Positions 36,268-47,687 of a stretch of DNA of 64,000 bases are shown piece by piece. The notes beneath the pieces are model-generated. The model made no database searches, was not told the DNA's origin, and was given only the letters and a program-made list of their open reading frames with translations. Position 1 is the first letter of the stretch; each line of letters opens with the position of its first letter. Source of the DNA: Tetraselmis striata (Eukaryota; Chlorophyta; Chlorodendrophyceae; Chlorodendrales; Chlorodendraceae); assembly GCA_006384855.1 (NCBI GenBank), contig VCJN01001892.1, positions 1 through 64,000 on the forward strand. The letters run 5' to 3'. Both the position numbers and the translations under genes were made by a program.

Positions 36268-36287
36268 TAAAGGTACCGGTACCTTTA
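36268..36287. repeat. Perfect 20-bp palindrome
   Basis: TAAAGGTACCGGTACCTTTA equals its own reverse complement. It contains two KpnI-type GGTACC cores. It lies about 370 bp left of the palindrome array and shares the GTACCGGTA vocabulary with the array's flanking repeats. Confidence 0.9.
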
Positions 36288-36537
36288 TCATCAAATATTT
36301 GCGGGCATGCAGACGTAGGCGTCATTTATAAAACACAGGGGCACGCCGGAGTCTAAAGCATGGTAGGAAGCGGCAGGTTGGGACGGTCGGGCAATTTGTG
36401 TTTTAACAGCTGCAATAAGTTGTTTTCGGACATAGAGGTTACGAAAGCGTTTTCGGTTTCAAAGCGGGGCTGATGCGACTATTATCGGGCACATAGGTCT
36501 GACCTTGAGACTATGTGGCAGCTATACTCGTACCGAT

Positions 36538-37546
36538 ACTCGGCTGCCCGATACCGATACGAGTACAGCGCAATATACCGGTACTCGGCTGCACGTGTAC
36601 CGGCTATATGGCTATATATGTTCAGACCCATGTACGAAAATGCCATGTGTACACACAAGTCGCCATATTTTCAATTGATATGTGTACACACATGTTAACA
36701 TTTGCATGTGTATACACAGGTCGATACCGTTATGACCTGTGTGTACACAGGTCATGTTTACTTTGACCCGTGTACACACATGTCACTTTTTATGACCCAT
36801 GTACAAACAAATCAAAGTGATCATGACCTGTGTATACACGGGTCACCAATGATACCTAAAACCCGACACCTTGTTTGCACATGGGGGCATCTGTGAAATG
36901 GCATGGGTGAAAACATGTACTTGGGTCATATGTCGTATATATGACATGTGTACAAACAAGGCAGCCATGTTCGCACTTTGGTCATTTTCCATGACCTGTG
37001 TGTACACATGGCGATTTCAAGTGATCTGTGTATACACATGTCATTGTCAAAATGATCAGTGTGTACACATGTCAATGCAAGTGACCCGTGTGTACACATA
37101 CATGGCAAGTGACCTCTGTGTACACATGGCGATTTCAAGTGACCTGTGTATACACATGTCATGGTCAAAATGACATGTGTGTACACATGTCAATGCAAGT
37201 GACCTGTGTATACACAGGGCATTTTGACCACGGGTCGTAACATGGGTCTCAACATATATGCGGCTGCCCGCAGGTATATGACATGCTCGGATCTTCCGTA
37301 GCGGCGTTATTGCTTGCACTGGTTTCTCGGAGCCTTGGCTACGATCCAAAGGGTCACTTATTCGATTTCCCTATCACCCGGAAATTAGTCGTCCATGGAT
37401 GGGACAAGATGGAATGTTAGCTACATTCGTACATATATTCGGCTGCCCGTTATCGATACGAGTACAACGCGATATACCGGTACTCGGCTACCCGTGTACC
37501 GGCTAGATATGCGGCTGCCCGCAGGTATATGACATGCTCGGATCTT
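36538..37546. repeat. Direct repeats framing the palindrome array
   Basis: A block of about 68 bp at 36538-36606 (cggctgcccg, taccgatacgagtac, atataccggtactcggct) recurs at 37439-37505. A separate identical 40-bp block, starting atatgcggctgcccgcaggt, occurs at 37256-37295 and 37507-37546. The array therefore sits inside a larger duplicated structure. Confidence 0.8.
36640..37222. repeat. Array of 16 imperfect 24-bp palindromes, about 30-bp period
   Basis: Each unit is an inverted repeat centred on TGTGTRTACACA, usually flanked by TGACC on the left and GGTCA/TGTCA on the right. One copy (36732-36755) is a perfect 24-bp palindrome. Centres in the dense blocks (36744-36835, 37002-37212) are 27-32 bp apart, mostly 29-31. 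A higher-order period of 118 bp (four units) is visible: gcgatttcaa at 37011 and 37129. Because the units are palindromic, both strands appear to encode CVYTG/CVHTG-type peptides; I do not regard these as proteins. No homology to a known element was recognised. Confidence 0.85.
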
Positions 37547-38260
37547 TTGTATTGCTTTCACTCTAGCTCAAGAGCATGAACTTGTTTGAACCGCCACAGA
37601 CTGTCGGTGTGCGTGGTGGCTGCATGGTCGTCGACACTGTGGTTGGCAAAATAGACATCGATGATGTAGTTGGTCGGTGGCATAAACAGGTCGTCAGTGG
37701 CAAATGTGGCAGTGTGGGACAAATATGTGCCGGCCGGGTACGGGTGGATGAGGTGGCACTTGGGCAATTGGGGCGCCGGGACTGAGTTCACTATCCGAGC
37801 GCGGGGAAAGAAAAAGAATGGCACGAGTGACAGCGATTCACTCTTAGCACGACTACTTACCCTATATACATCGCGCAACCGCGGGGAAACATTCGTATCT
37901 CAAGGTATCTCCGGTACCACATACTTCTACTTTCAAGCCGCCGTACTAGGGCGGTATATGGGGTTACTACCAAAAACTTTTACATCAAGGCTTTAATTAA
38001 CATGGCCCAAGGGGCAACATGAGTACGGCAACATGGGTGACTACTAATCGCACCCTTAGCCGTACCACGCGGGGCGCCTATCAATCCTTACCGCCGTGTC
38101 ACATGGGGGTGAATAAACTCATTCTCCCCATATGACCGATAGCCGATGTAGCAGACGGTATAATGTGTGTACAAAAATTCGGACGAACCGCGTTTAACGC
38201 AGAAGCAAAGCAGTAAGGATACGCGGGCCATAGTTGTAGTCCCTACTTAGTCCTTTTGTT
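37547..38260. other. No gene recognised
   Basis: A 108-codon plus-strand frame (37670-37996) and a minus-strand frame overlap here, but neither shows a domain. The segment separates the palindrome array from satellite A. Confidence 0.4.
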
Positions 38261-40496
38261 GTGGTCGCCAGGTACCGTCACATTGCGCGGGAAAATAATG
38301 CGCATACGGGCAACCATGAGATGCACGACGAACGAAGCGGACACGGTCCGGCATGTTGGGGCTAGTGCGGATGGCCTCTTGTACGGTGCCGCGGTTTGGC
38401 GCCGCAAACCGCATGGCGCCTCAAGCACAGAACGCGCCTTACCGGAGCCGTCACAAAGCGCAACAAGAGAACGCCCATACGGGCAATCATGAGTTGCACG
38501 AAGCAGACGGGCTCCGACATGCCGCATATCGTGTGGATGACCGCTTGGCGGTGGCGTGCCGTGGTTTGGCGCCTCAAACCGCATGGCGCCTCAAGCACGG
38601 CACGCGCTATACCGGAGCCATCACAAAGCGTGGCAAAAAACCCCGCATACATGCAACCTTGAGATGCACGAAGCGGACACGATCCGACATGCCGCGGCTC
38701 GTGCGGATGACCGCTTGGTGCCGTTCTGCGGTAGGTGTGGCGCCGCAAACCGCATTTCGCCCCTAAAATACATGCGCCTCAAGCACAACACACGCTTTAC
38801 CGGAGCCGTCTCAAAGCGCGCCCGTCGGGCCGCACGCATACGGGCAGCTTCTAAGGGACGAGGCATACACGCTCTATTATGCCGCGGCTCGTCCGGATGG
38901 CCGCTTGGCGGCGCGGAGTGGCGCCATAAACCGCACAGTGGACATGCGTATGGTTTTGGAAGAGTGTATTTAATGTGACATAACGCGCACTACCGAAGCC
39001 GCCCCGAAGCGCGGCAAGGGAATGCGCATACAAGGAAATGTCAGTTGAACGAAGGTGACAAGTTCCGACAAGCATGCCGCATTCCGTGCGGATGACCGCT
39101 TGGTACCGTGCTGCGGTTTGGCGCCGCAAAGTGCATGGCGCCTCAAGCACGGTGCGCTCTATACCGGAGCCGTCACAAAGCGCGGCAAGGAATGCGCATG
39201 CGAGCAAACATCAGTTGAACGAAGCTGACAAGCTCCGACATGCCGCATATCGTGCGGATGACTGCTTGTTGCCGTGCCGTGGTTTGGCGCCTCAAACCGC
39301 ATGGCGCGTCAAGCACGGCACGCGCTATACCGGCGCCGTCACAAAACGCGGCCAAAAACACCGCATACATGCAACCACGAGTTGCACGAAGTGGACACGG
39401 TCCGACACGCCGCGGCTCATGCGGGTGACCGATTGGTACCGTTCCGCAGTCCGGCCCCGTAAACCGCCATTACATATACATGCGCCTCAAGCACGGCACG
39501 CGCTTTACCGGAGCCGTCACAAAGCGCGCCGGTCGGGCCGCGCGCATATGGGCAAGCATCTAAGGGACGAGGCAAACACGCTCTAACATGCCGTGGCTCG
39601 TCCGGATGGCCGCATGGTGCCGCGGAGTGGCGCCATAAACCGCACGGCGCCCATGCGTATGCTTTTGGAAGAGTGTATGAACGGTGATGGAGCGCGCACT
39701 ACCGGAGCCGTCAAGAAGCGCGGCAAGGAATGCGCATGCGAGCAAACATCAGTTGCACGAAGCTGAAGCTCCGACATGCCGCATCTCGTACGGACGACCG
39801 CTTGGTGCCGTGCCGTGGTTTGGCGCCTCAAACCCCATGGCGCCTCAAGCATGGCACGCGCTATACCGGAGCCGCCACAAAGCGCGGCCAAAAAACGCAC
39901 ATACAGGCAACCACGAGTTGCACGAAGCGGACACGATCCGACACGCCGCGGCTCGTGCGGGTGACCGCTTGGTACCGTTCCGCAGTCCGGCCCCGTAAAC
40001 CGCATTGCGTCCCTACATATATGTACATGCGCCTCAAGCACTGCACACGCTTCACCGGAGCCGTCATAAAGCGCGCCCGCCGGGCCGCACGCATATGGGC
40101 AAGCATATAAGGGACGAGGCAAACACACTCTAACATGCCGCGGCTCGTCCGGATGGCCGCATGGTGCCGCGGAGTGGCGCCATAAGCCCCACAGTGGCCA
40201 TTAGTATGTTTTTTGGAAAAACTATTTACAGTATTAGAACGCGCACTACCGGAGCCGCTACGAAGCGCGGCAAGGAATGGGCATGCGAGCATACATCAAT
40301 TGCACGAAGCGGACACGGTCCGACATGCCGCATTTCGTACGGATGACTGCTTGGTTCTGTGCCGCGGTTCGGCGCCTCAATTGCACGGTGCCGCCTCGAG
40401 CACGGCACGCGCTATACCGGCGCCGTCTCAAAGCGCGGCAAGAGAACGCACATACGGGAGCCGTGAGTTGCACGAAGCGGACACGGTCCGACATCA
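38260..40496. repeat. Satellite A, array 1: 165-195-bp monomers in a three-monomer higher-order repeat
   Basis: The anchor accggagccgtcacaaagcg recurs at 38441, 38611, 38799, 38992, 39163, 39329, 39507, 39701, 39865, 40054, 40248 and 40416. Spacings are 170, 188, 193, 171, 166, 178, 194, 164, 189, 194 and 168 bp. Three monomer types alternate. A (about 168 bp) carries ggtttggcgcctcaaaccgc. B (about 188) ends tacatgcgcctcaagcac. C (about 194) carries a ggaagagtgtat tail. The order is ABC ABC-like, with one extra A at 39163-39329. All monomers share cgaagcggacacggtccgac- and accgcttggtgccgt-like blocks. Translated frames in it are repeats, not genes. Confidence 0.92.
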
Positions 40497-41130
40497 GAGC
40501 GCACAGCGCGCACCGCGCGCCCCGATTATTTCTACCCCGTATACTCTACAGGTGGGCCCCGAAGAGCCCTTTTGCCGGCCCGCGACATTGCACTGTCGGC
40601 CCACTTACATCAACCGTCACAACCCTGACGCCCGCCGGGCCTACCCGCCATTCCACCAAATCTGCCCGCACAAACCCGGTCCCCACCCCTTTGACCGACC
40701 TTTAACCGGTGGTGGTGCCTCCGGAGCTGCCTAGTATGAGGTCAACACCCCGTTCCCAACTACCCGCATGCCGGTAGATGCTGCCCCACCACCCACTCGA
40801 CACGCGAGATGCATGTCACCGTGAGAAGTTGCGTTTACGAACCACGCCCGCTCAGCGGCTGTAAACGGTCCCCACGGGTGCGTATATATGTGTTGTGCAT
40901 AGAACTACACGGGGGTTAGTGTCACTATCGATTGTGCAGCCCGTCGGTGCGTCTCGCGTTGCGGGGGGCTCACCGTGTTGTGCCGCGTGCAGCCAAATGT
41001 TGTTGTATTTGCTTACACGAGATGAACAAGCAAGACACGCCGCTCGACGCCGACACGCCCTGCATCAAGTGCGAGGGCCACCTCCGGCCGCCTTTTGTAA
41101 TTATAGGGTGCATGGACTATGCTGCCAACG
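40497..41130. other. Non-satellite insert, left part
   Basis: The satellite stops abruptly near 40496. A plus-strand 105-codon frame (40932-41249) contains ICLHEMNKQDTPLDADTPCI then KCEGHLRPP, a Cys/His pattern vaguely like a zinc ribbon. It overlaps the minus-strand gene's 3' end, and I cannot support it as a gene. Confidence 0.35.
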
Positions 41131-41864
41131 CTAGGCTGGTGGTATACGACGTACTTGGGACCAAGAGCATGGCCAATCCGCGGTCACCTGGCGCTGCCGA
41201 CGGTGCCGCATCGGCTGTGTTGATGCATAACACCACCTTCCCGCTCTAGCTTCTGCAGCGGTGGCTCGCGCGGATGTACGCGTCGATGCTGTCCTTCGAT
41301 ACCGGGACTGCCCTCCGCAGCTTGTCCCCAGATGCATCCCGTTCGGGCGATTCCGCCGTATGCGTTTTCTCGGCTCCTCACCGTTGTCGCTGTTGTCCCC
41401 CCCCTCCGCGGACTCGCTTCCTGGTTCATCCCCCGCCTGACAGTCCTCCTCGTCAGCACCGTGCTTGCGCTTTCTGACGTTGTACCGATGCATGTACAGC
41501 TTTGACTGGGCATCGCGCGCTGCTTGCTTGCTTTGCTCCGCTGACATCTCGGCAGCCGACAGCCGCGACCGCAGCTCATTAACCGTCTCGCGGTGTTGCG
41601 CCGCTGCGGCCCTCGGCTGCTCCTCACCCTCCACGGTCAAGCGTAAGACCTTTTTGGTCAACGCGTCCGCCCCTGCCAAAACGGTTGACAGCTGCGTCAC
41701 CGGGCGAGGCGCCCGTCCGTTAGGTTGATCAGGCGGCAGCGAAGTGGCATGCCTGCCGCAGCCCGCCCGCCGTGGCCCGGACGCGGGCCGCCGGCATCGG
41801 CACTTGCGGCCGCCGCAGCCACCCGTGCCCTCACCTTGCGAGATTTCTCACTCTCGTACGCCAT
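41131..41864 (-). CDS. Small coiled-coil protein of unknown function (two exons)
   Basis: Exon 1 (41864-41835) encodes MAYESEKSRK and ends at AAG|GTGAGG. Exon 2 starts at 41691 after a GACGCAG acceptor in matching phase 0, continuing LSTVLAGADALTKKVLRLTV. A heptad-like helix follows (HRETVNELRSRLSAAEMSAE then QSKQAARDAQSKL), then a basic KRKHG and an acidic stretch (DEEDCQAGDEPGSESAEGGD). The frame after an 8-G run is uncertain: the open frame continues to 41131, but another frame gives the more protein-like DASGDKLRRAVPVSKDSIDA ending in a stop at about 41248. A homopolymer indel is possible. I do not recognise the family. It is the only supported gene between the two satellite arrays. Confidence 0.5.
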
Positions 41865-41939
41865 TGTTGGCACTTGTGAGTGCTCGTGGGTGCGTTATGG
41901 TGGCGAAGTGGGTAGAACTGTGTGATACGCCGCATCGGC

Positions 41940-43279
41940 GCACAAAAAAATTCAGAAACTTGCGATTTCAGCGCGCTACGATGCCGCGGCTTGTGCATAT
42001 CACTTGATACGGCTTGGCAGTGTGGCCCCATAAACCGGATCATTTCGCCCCTACATATCACAACACTTCCCGCGGTAACCCGTACGGTAGTTCGCGGTGC
42101 GAATGAATCCCGGATTATCGGCATGAGCGCGACGCGCCAGAAGTGCGACTACATCATGGTATGCACACACAGTACATAGTATAAGTAGCATCGCGCGCCA
42201 GCAATCCGCAACGCCGCCCGCGCAGGGCCGCATCACCAGCAGACAAGAAGACACTCCCTATATGAGCTCAGGCAGGCGAAAGCTCACCCCGCCGACCACG
42301 CGACGCCAGCGCGACAGTATATAGGTCTACATAAGCAACCGACCGGCGGGATGGCGCCCGGCGGTATCGTTGTGCACGCCCATGGGCGAGCGCGACGTTT
42401 GCTGCTATTAGTTTACTATCGACGCGCAAGCATGTAGCCCCGGCGAGCCGGCGACGGGTAGCCTGACGTAATGCTGGGCAAACACATTACGTTATAACAT
42501 CATTCCGACGGACAGAGAGGGATGGCGGGGGTGGGCGGTCGAAGTGGGGGGGCGGGGGGGGGGGGGGCAGGGGACGTTGTGCTGGGTCGGACTGCCCCAA
42601 CGCCACCGACGGCACAAAGCTACACTTACCGCGCTCATCCCGCCTAGTCTCGCCGACGAGCGCTCGTTCTGCCCGTTAATCTGCAAGGTCCCCCTCATAC
42701 CCCTCCTTGCACTGCATAGGGTGGTTTCGTGGCGAGCTGCTTGCTAGACGAGTTGTAATTGGTAGTGGTTGTGTGTGCGGCCACGGGCGGCCGCACAGTC
42801 CCATACTCGGGAAGATCCGCGTTTGCCGACCCGTCCGGCCACAAAAGCAAATTCTCCTCAGATAGGCTTGAGTTTTAGTCAAAGTAGATGCCCTAGAGCA
42901 CTTTAGACGATACTTAGTCGACCTACGCAATTTGGCCCACTGGTGCAGAGATTGGGTACCGGGATGGGCATGGGCGCGCGCGGGCCGCGTGGCGGGCATG
43001 ACAGCGGGAGGTCCGAGCTCAGTCAGCCTAGGCGGCCCAAGCTCGGACGCACGACCAGGCCACCGCAAGATATGTATCATGGCTACGTGGCTTGGGCAGT
43101 TATAATGCAAACGGCGAGTTGGTGAGGCTGTGGCGGGGCATCGTGTGCATATGGTAATTGGTCGGCGGGTTAAGGTGCGCGGCCGCAATCGCCGTGTGTA
43201 CTAACATCTTCAACCGCAGCGGCCGGTCTTTTATCGTGTGCATTCGGAATGTCGTACGGGTACTGAAGGGAAGTGTAGT
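41940..43279. other. Spacer with a degenerate satellite A monomer
   Basis: About 41980-42060 still resembles satellite A (atgccgcggctYgtgc, cgcttggca, ccccataaaccg, cgcccctacatat). The rest, including a G run near 42554-42567, shows no gene or clear repeat. Confidence 0.5.
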
Positions 43280-44440
43280 GATATACATGCGCCTCAAGCA
43301 CGGCGCACATTTTACTTGAGCCGTCACAAAGCGCGCCAGTCGGGCCGCACTCATGTGGGCAAGCATCGAATAGACGAGGCATACACGCTCTGTAACACGC
43401 CATGGCTCGTCCGGATGGCCGCCTAACGCCGCAGAGTGGCGCCAAAAGCCGCACGGCGCCCATGCGTATTTTTTTGGAAGACTTTATTTACAGTCACAGA
43501 ACGTGCTATATACCGGAGCCGTCACGAAGGGCGGCAAGGAATGCCCATGCGAGCAAATATCAATTGCACGAAGCTGACAAGCTCCGACACGCCGCATATC
43601 GTACGGATGACTGCTTGGTCCCGAGCCACGGTTTGGCGCCTCAAATCGCATGGCACCTCAAGCACGGTACGCGCTATATATGGGCGTCGTCACAAAGCGC
43701 CGGAAAAGAACGCACATACACGCAACCATGAGTTGCACGAAGCGGACACGGTCCGACACGCCGCGGCTCGTACGGGTGACCACTTGGTACCGTTCCGCGG
43801 TGTGGCGCCGGAAACCGCATTGCGCCCCTACATATACATGCGCCTCAAGCACGACACACGCTTTATCGGAGCCGTCACAAAGCGCACCAGTCAGGCCGCG
43901 CGCATATGGGCAAGCATCTAAGGAACGAAGCAAACACGCGCTAACATGCCGCAGCTCGTCCGGATGGCCGCATGGTGCCGCGGAGTGGGGCCATATATAA
44001 ACCGCACGGTGGCCATGCATGTGTTTTTGAGGAAAGTATATTTACAGTGACGGAGCGCACTATACCGGAGCTGTCACGAAGCGCGGCAAGGAATGCTCAT
44101 GCGAGCAAACATCAATTGCACGAAGCGGACACGGTCCGACATGCCACATCTCGTACGGATGACCGTTTGGTGCCGTGTCGCGGTTTGGCGCCTCAAGCAC
44201 GGCACACGCTTTAACGGAGCCGTCACAAAGCGCGCCACTCGGGCCGCGCGCGCATGGACAAGCATCTAATGAACGAGACAAACATGCTCTAAAATGCCGC
44301 GGCTGGTCCGGATGGCCACCCGGTGCCGAGGAATGGCCCCATAAACCTCACCACTACATGAGTATGTTTCGTGGAAGAGTGTATTTACAGTAACGGAACG
44401 AGTTATACGGGAGCCGTCAAGAAGCGCGGCAAGGAATGCG
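43280..44440. repeat. Satellite A, array 2
   Basis: The same monomers as in array 1 resume, with anchors near 43314, 43512, 43680, 43865, 44064, 44213 and 44405 (spacings 198, 168, 185, 199, 149, 192). The order is C A B C A(shortened) C, so one B is missing. Orientation is the same as array 1. Confidence 0.9.
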
Positions 44441-46160
44441 CCCAAACCCCTAAATCCCGCACGAGCCGCTCAGTGCCGCTCAGTTGCAATAATGGGCACT
44501 GTGACGTTACATTTTGCCGCCGCACTCCGGATGACCGCTTGGAGCCGTTCCGCGGGGTGGCCGACAAACCGCATTGCGCCCGTATTTATGTGCCCATGCA
44601 CGGCACGAGCTACACCGCATAGTACGAAATGCGCGCCGAGGAGACCCGCATTTAGAAAAGCACGTGTTGGACAAGACTGAGGCGAAGCAACACGCCACGG
44701 CTCTTCAAGATGACCGCATGATGGTGCCGTTGCGCGGTGTGAATTAGTAAAACGTGACCCGACGCATACATGATGATTCATGTGTATGCGCCCCAAGCAC
44801 AGCGCGCCCAATGCCGGACACGTACCAATGCGTGACGCTGAGACGCGCATATCTGCTAGCATGTATCGGACGAGGCAAACACGCGGCAATATGCCGCACC
44901 TCGTCCGGATGAGCACTTGCACCGGTTTCACAGCGCGGCGATAGTAACCTGATAGCGGCCATGCCAATGTGGCCCACGCACGTCACGTGCCACACCGGAG
45001 CGTTCATAACGCGCGCCGAGGAGACGCGGGCACAGGCAAGCATGTGTCGGACGAGACTAACGCGATGCAACATGCCGCGCCTATTCGCGATGACCGTCTG
45101 GTGTTGTTGCGTTGTGTGGATCTGTGAACCAAAACACGCCACATGCATGTATGTATGCCCCAAGCACGGCACGCGCTATGCCGGAGCCGTTCCAATGCGC
45201 GCCACTTAGACGCGGCTGTCGGGTAGCATCTATCGGACGAGCCAACACGCGGCAACATGCCGCAGCTCGTCCCAACGGGCACTGGTAGGTTCCCGCGACT
45301 CGGCGCCGTAAACTCATAATGCATATATCTCCGAAACCAGTCTGGTAAACCGCGGAACGCGGTTTACCGGAGGCCACACATAGCGTGCAATGGGGGCGCG
45401 CATGTGGGCTAGCATCTGCCGGATGAGATTGCACCATGCCGCCGCACTCCGGATGAGCGCTTGGAGCCGTTCCGCGGGGTGGCCGCGGATTGCGCCGCCG
45501 CCTGTGTATTGCGCCCGTACCCTTGCTTGTGCCCATGCACGACACGGGCTATACCGCATTGTACAAAATACGCGCCGAGGAGCCGCGGGTTTAGCAAAGC
45601 CCGTGTTGGACGAGACTAACGCGATGCAAAACGCCACGGCTATTTACGATGACTGCTTGGTGCCGTTGCGCGGCGTAGAGTAGTAAACCGTGACCCGACG
45701 AATAACTAATATATATGTGCCCCAAGCAAGGCGCGCGCGACGCCGGAGCCGTACCAATGCGCGACGCTGGGACGCGCATATCCGCTAGCATATATCGGAC
45801 GATCCAAACACGCGGCGGCATGCCGCATCTTGTCCGGACGAGCACTTGTAGGCGTTCCGCGGGGTGGCACCGCATGATTCATATAGCTCCGAGACCAGTC
45901 TGATAAGCCGCGGAACGTGCTGTACCGTAGGCTTCACGTTGCGCTCAATGAGGGCGCACATGTGGGCTAGCATCTGCCAGACTAGGCAAACACGACGATG
46001 TATCACGGCGCCCCACTCCGCCGCCGCCGCATCACTCACGAGGACCGCTTGGAGCCGTTCGTAGGTGGGTTGGCTGGTAAGCTTTATTGCGCCCATACAT
46101 TTGTGCCCATACACGGCACTGGCAACACCGCATCGTGCGATATTCACGCGCCGAGGAGAC
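44441..46160. repeat. Diverged satellite A subfamily
   Basis: A related monomer with the core gccggagccgtaccaatgcg and gcgccgaggagacgcg recurs near 44612, 44811, 44994, 45179, 45552 and 45742, at about 183-207-bp steps or multiples of them. It retains the catgccgc and gatgaccgcttgg blocks of satellite A but is clearly older. Confidence 0.75.
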
Positions 46161-47687
46161 GCGCGTTTAGGAAAACACGTGTTAAACAAGCAACAAGCTC
46201 GTACTCCGAGGGGCAAGAATCATAGGAGTGCAGAAAGGGCATGGTATTCCACTAGACAATAAAGCGGGGCAAAGGTGGGAGGTGTAGGCAAGGGTCTCAC
46301 CATGCATGCAGCGGGGGAAATTGACCCAAGTGCGACAGTGGCATATTTTGCCGGCTCATTCAGAGGCATCAGGCATTGCCCGTGCGTACCAATGGGGGTG
46401 GAAAAGGGGGGTTATTGTACAACACTTCGCTCCAAAACCATTTTACCGGGGTTAAACGCACGCATTTCATCGGCTGTCATTTAGACTTGTCATTTAGACA
46501 AATATCAACCGTAGATGTAATCAACCGCAAGCAAGAGACAATCCGAAACAAGCCTAGCTTGCGGTTTTCCCGATGCCTTGCTGACATGCATTCTTTTAAG
46601 ATATCGACGGCTGTGGTTTTTTAGCGCAGGTAAATGCTTTTCTTGGTTGCAGAAGGGGTGGGGGGCCTTGGTAGGTAGCATCTGTGCGATTTTTAATTGT
46701 TTTTTCTTGTCGATTACATGGGTTTACCGCCAAGCCTATGCACATGGATGGCTGCGCCGACTCACCCTGATGCGGGAGTTGCAGCATAACTTGCTACGCA
46801 GTCGCAGCAACATGTTGGCTACTCAATCAACACAGTTCGCCGTGCGGGGTGTCGCTGCATGCAACGGGCGGCACGGAGCATGAGGTGGTTGCAGCATCTC
46901 ATCTCCATTAAACTTCAAGTTCAAGTAGGGGGTGGCGGTTCCGCATTGTTTCGCATTTCATCCACATATTTCTTTGGTTGTAGAAGTCCCGCAGAGGCAG
47001 CCACGCATGCTTCCACGCGCGGGTGACAGTCCGCCGAGCAAGTCACTCCTGGAAGTCGATGAGGTCACTACCCCAGATTCTATTGGCGGGGTCACTCGAC
47101 CAGGGTACGGTTCCCGTCGGCTGCCTTTTTCCGGATGCGCGTCCACAACTCGTGTGGCAGGCTGTCCCACGCGGAAGTTCAACGCTCCATCCGGGTTCAT
47201 GCTGTCTATCTCCGTCCGCATGGAGCATTCATGTCGGTGGCGCAGGCCACACTTGGTTGTGATTGAGGCAAACACTGCTACCCGCTGCAACTAATATTTA
47301 ATGATTTATGCTGCGCCGGCTTTGATTTGTTCCCCAACAATCACTCCGTAAAATATCGTCCGTACCTGTAATAGATGGTAATAGATAGCGCGCGAGCGCG
47401 AGCGCAATTCCGGAGCAAGGGAACTCGCCCTACTGCGTGGTGGCCCGCACAATTGCTATAAAGTGCGAAGAACCAGTCGCTAAGAACACCAGCGAGGTGT
47501 GATTACAATCAAAACGGTACAATAAAGTCGGGTCTACGCAAGTGCAGCAAGGTTTCCGCAAGTGTTCGGTCCAATTTTGTGACCTCGGCTCGAGCCCTAT
47601 CGTTGTCGGATGACGACGTCTCGTTGACTCCCGTCGGCAATGTCTCGTTTTCTTTGGTGTCCGAATGCAGTTGGGGGGTCAAAGGGC
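46161..47687. other. No gene firmly recognised
   Basis: A short minus-strand stretch near 47075-47160 reads WDSLPHELWTRIRKKAADGN, protein-like but isolated by stops. Nothing else stands out. Confidence 0.35.

Noticed and set aside
36732-36755. Nuclear-receptor response element (AGGTCA half-sites in everted orientation)
   Set aside because: The half-site match is real in this one copy, but nuclear receptors are not known outside animals and other copies lack it.
36640-37222. CRISPR array
   Set aside because: Units are palindromic and closely spaced with short, related gaps rather than unique spacers, the locus is eukaryotic and no cas-like gene is near.
36515-37349. Repetitive proteins with CVYTG/CVHTG units on both strands of the palindrome array
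   Set aside because: The frames exist on both strands because TGTGTACACA is self-complementary; frames break repeatedly and there is no independent coding signal.
38353-40734. Many overlapping 60-180-codon Arg/Ala/Pro-rich ORFs
   Set aside because: They are frames through satellite A; the same peptides recur with the monomer period and in several frames.
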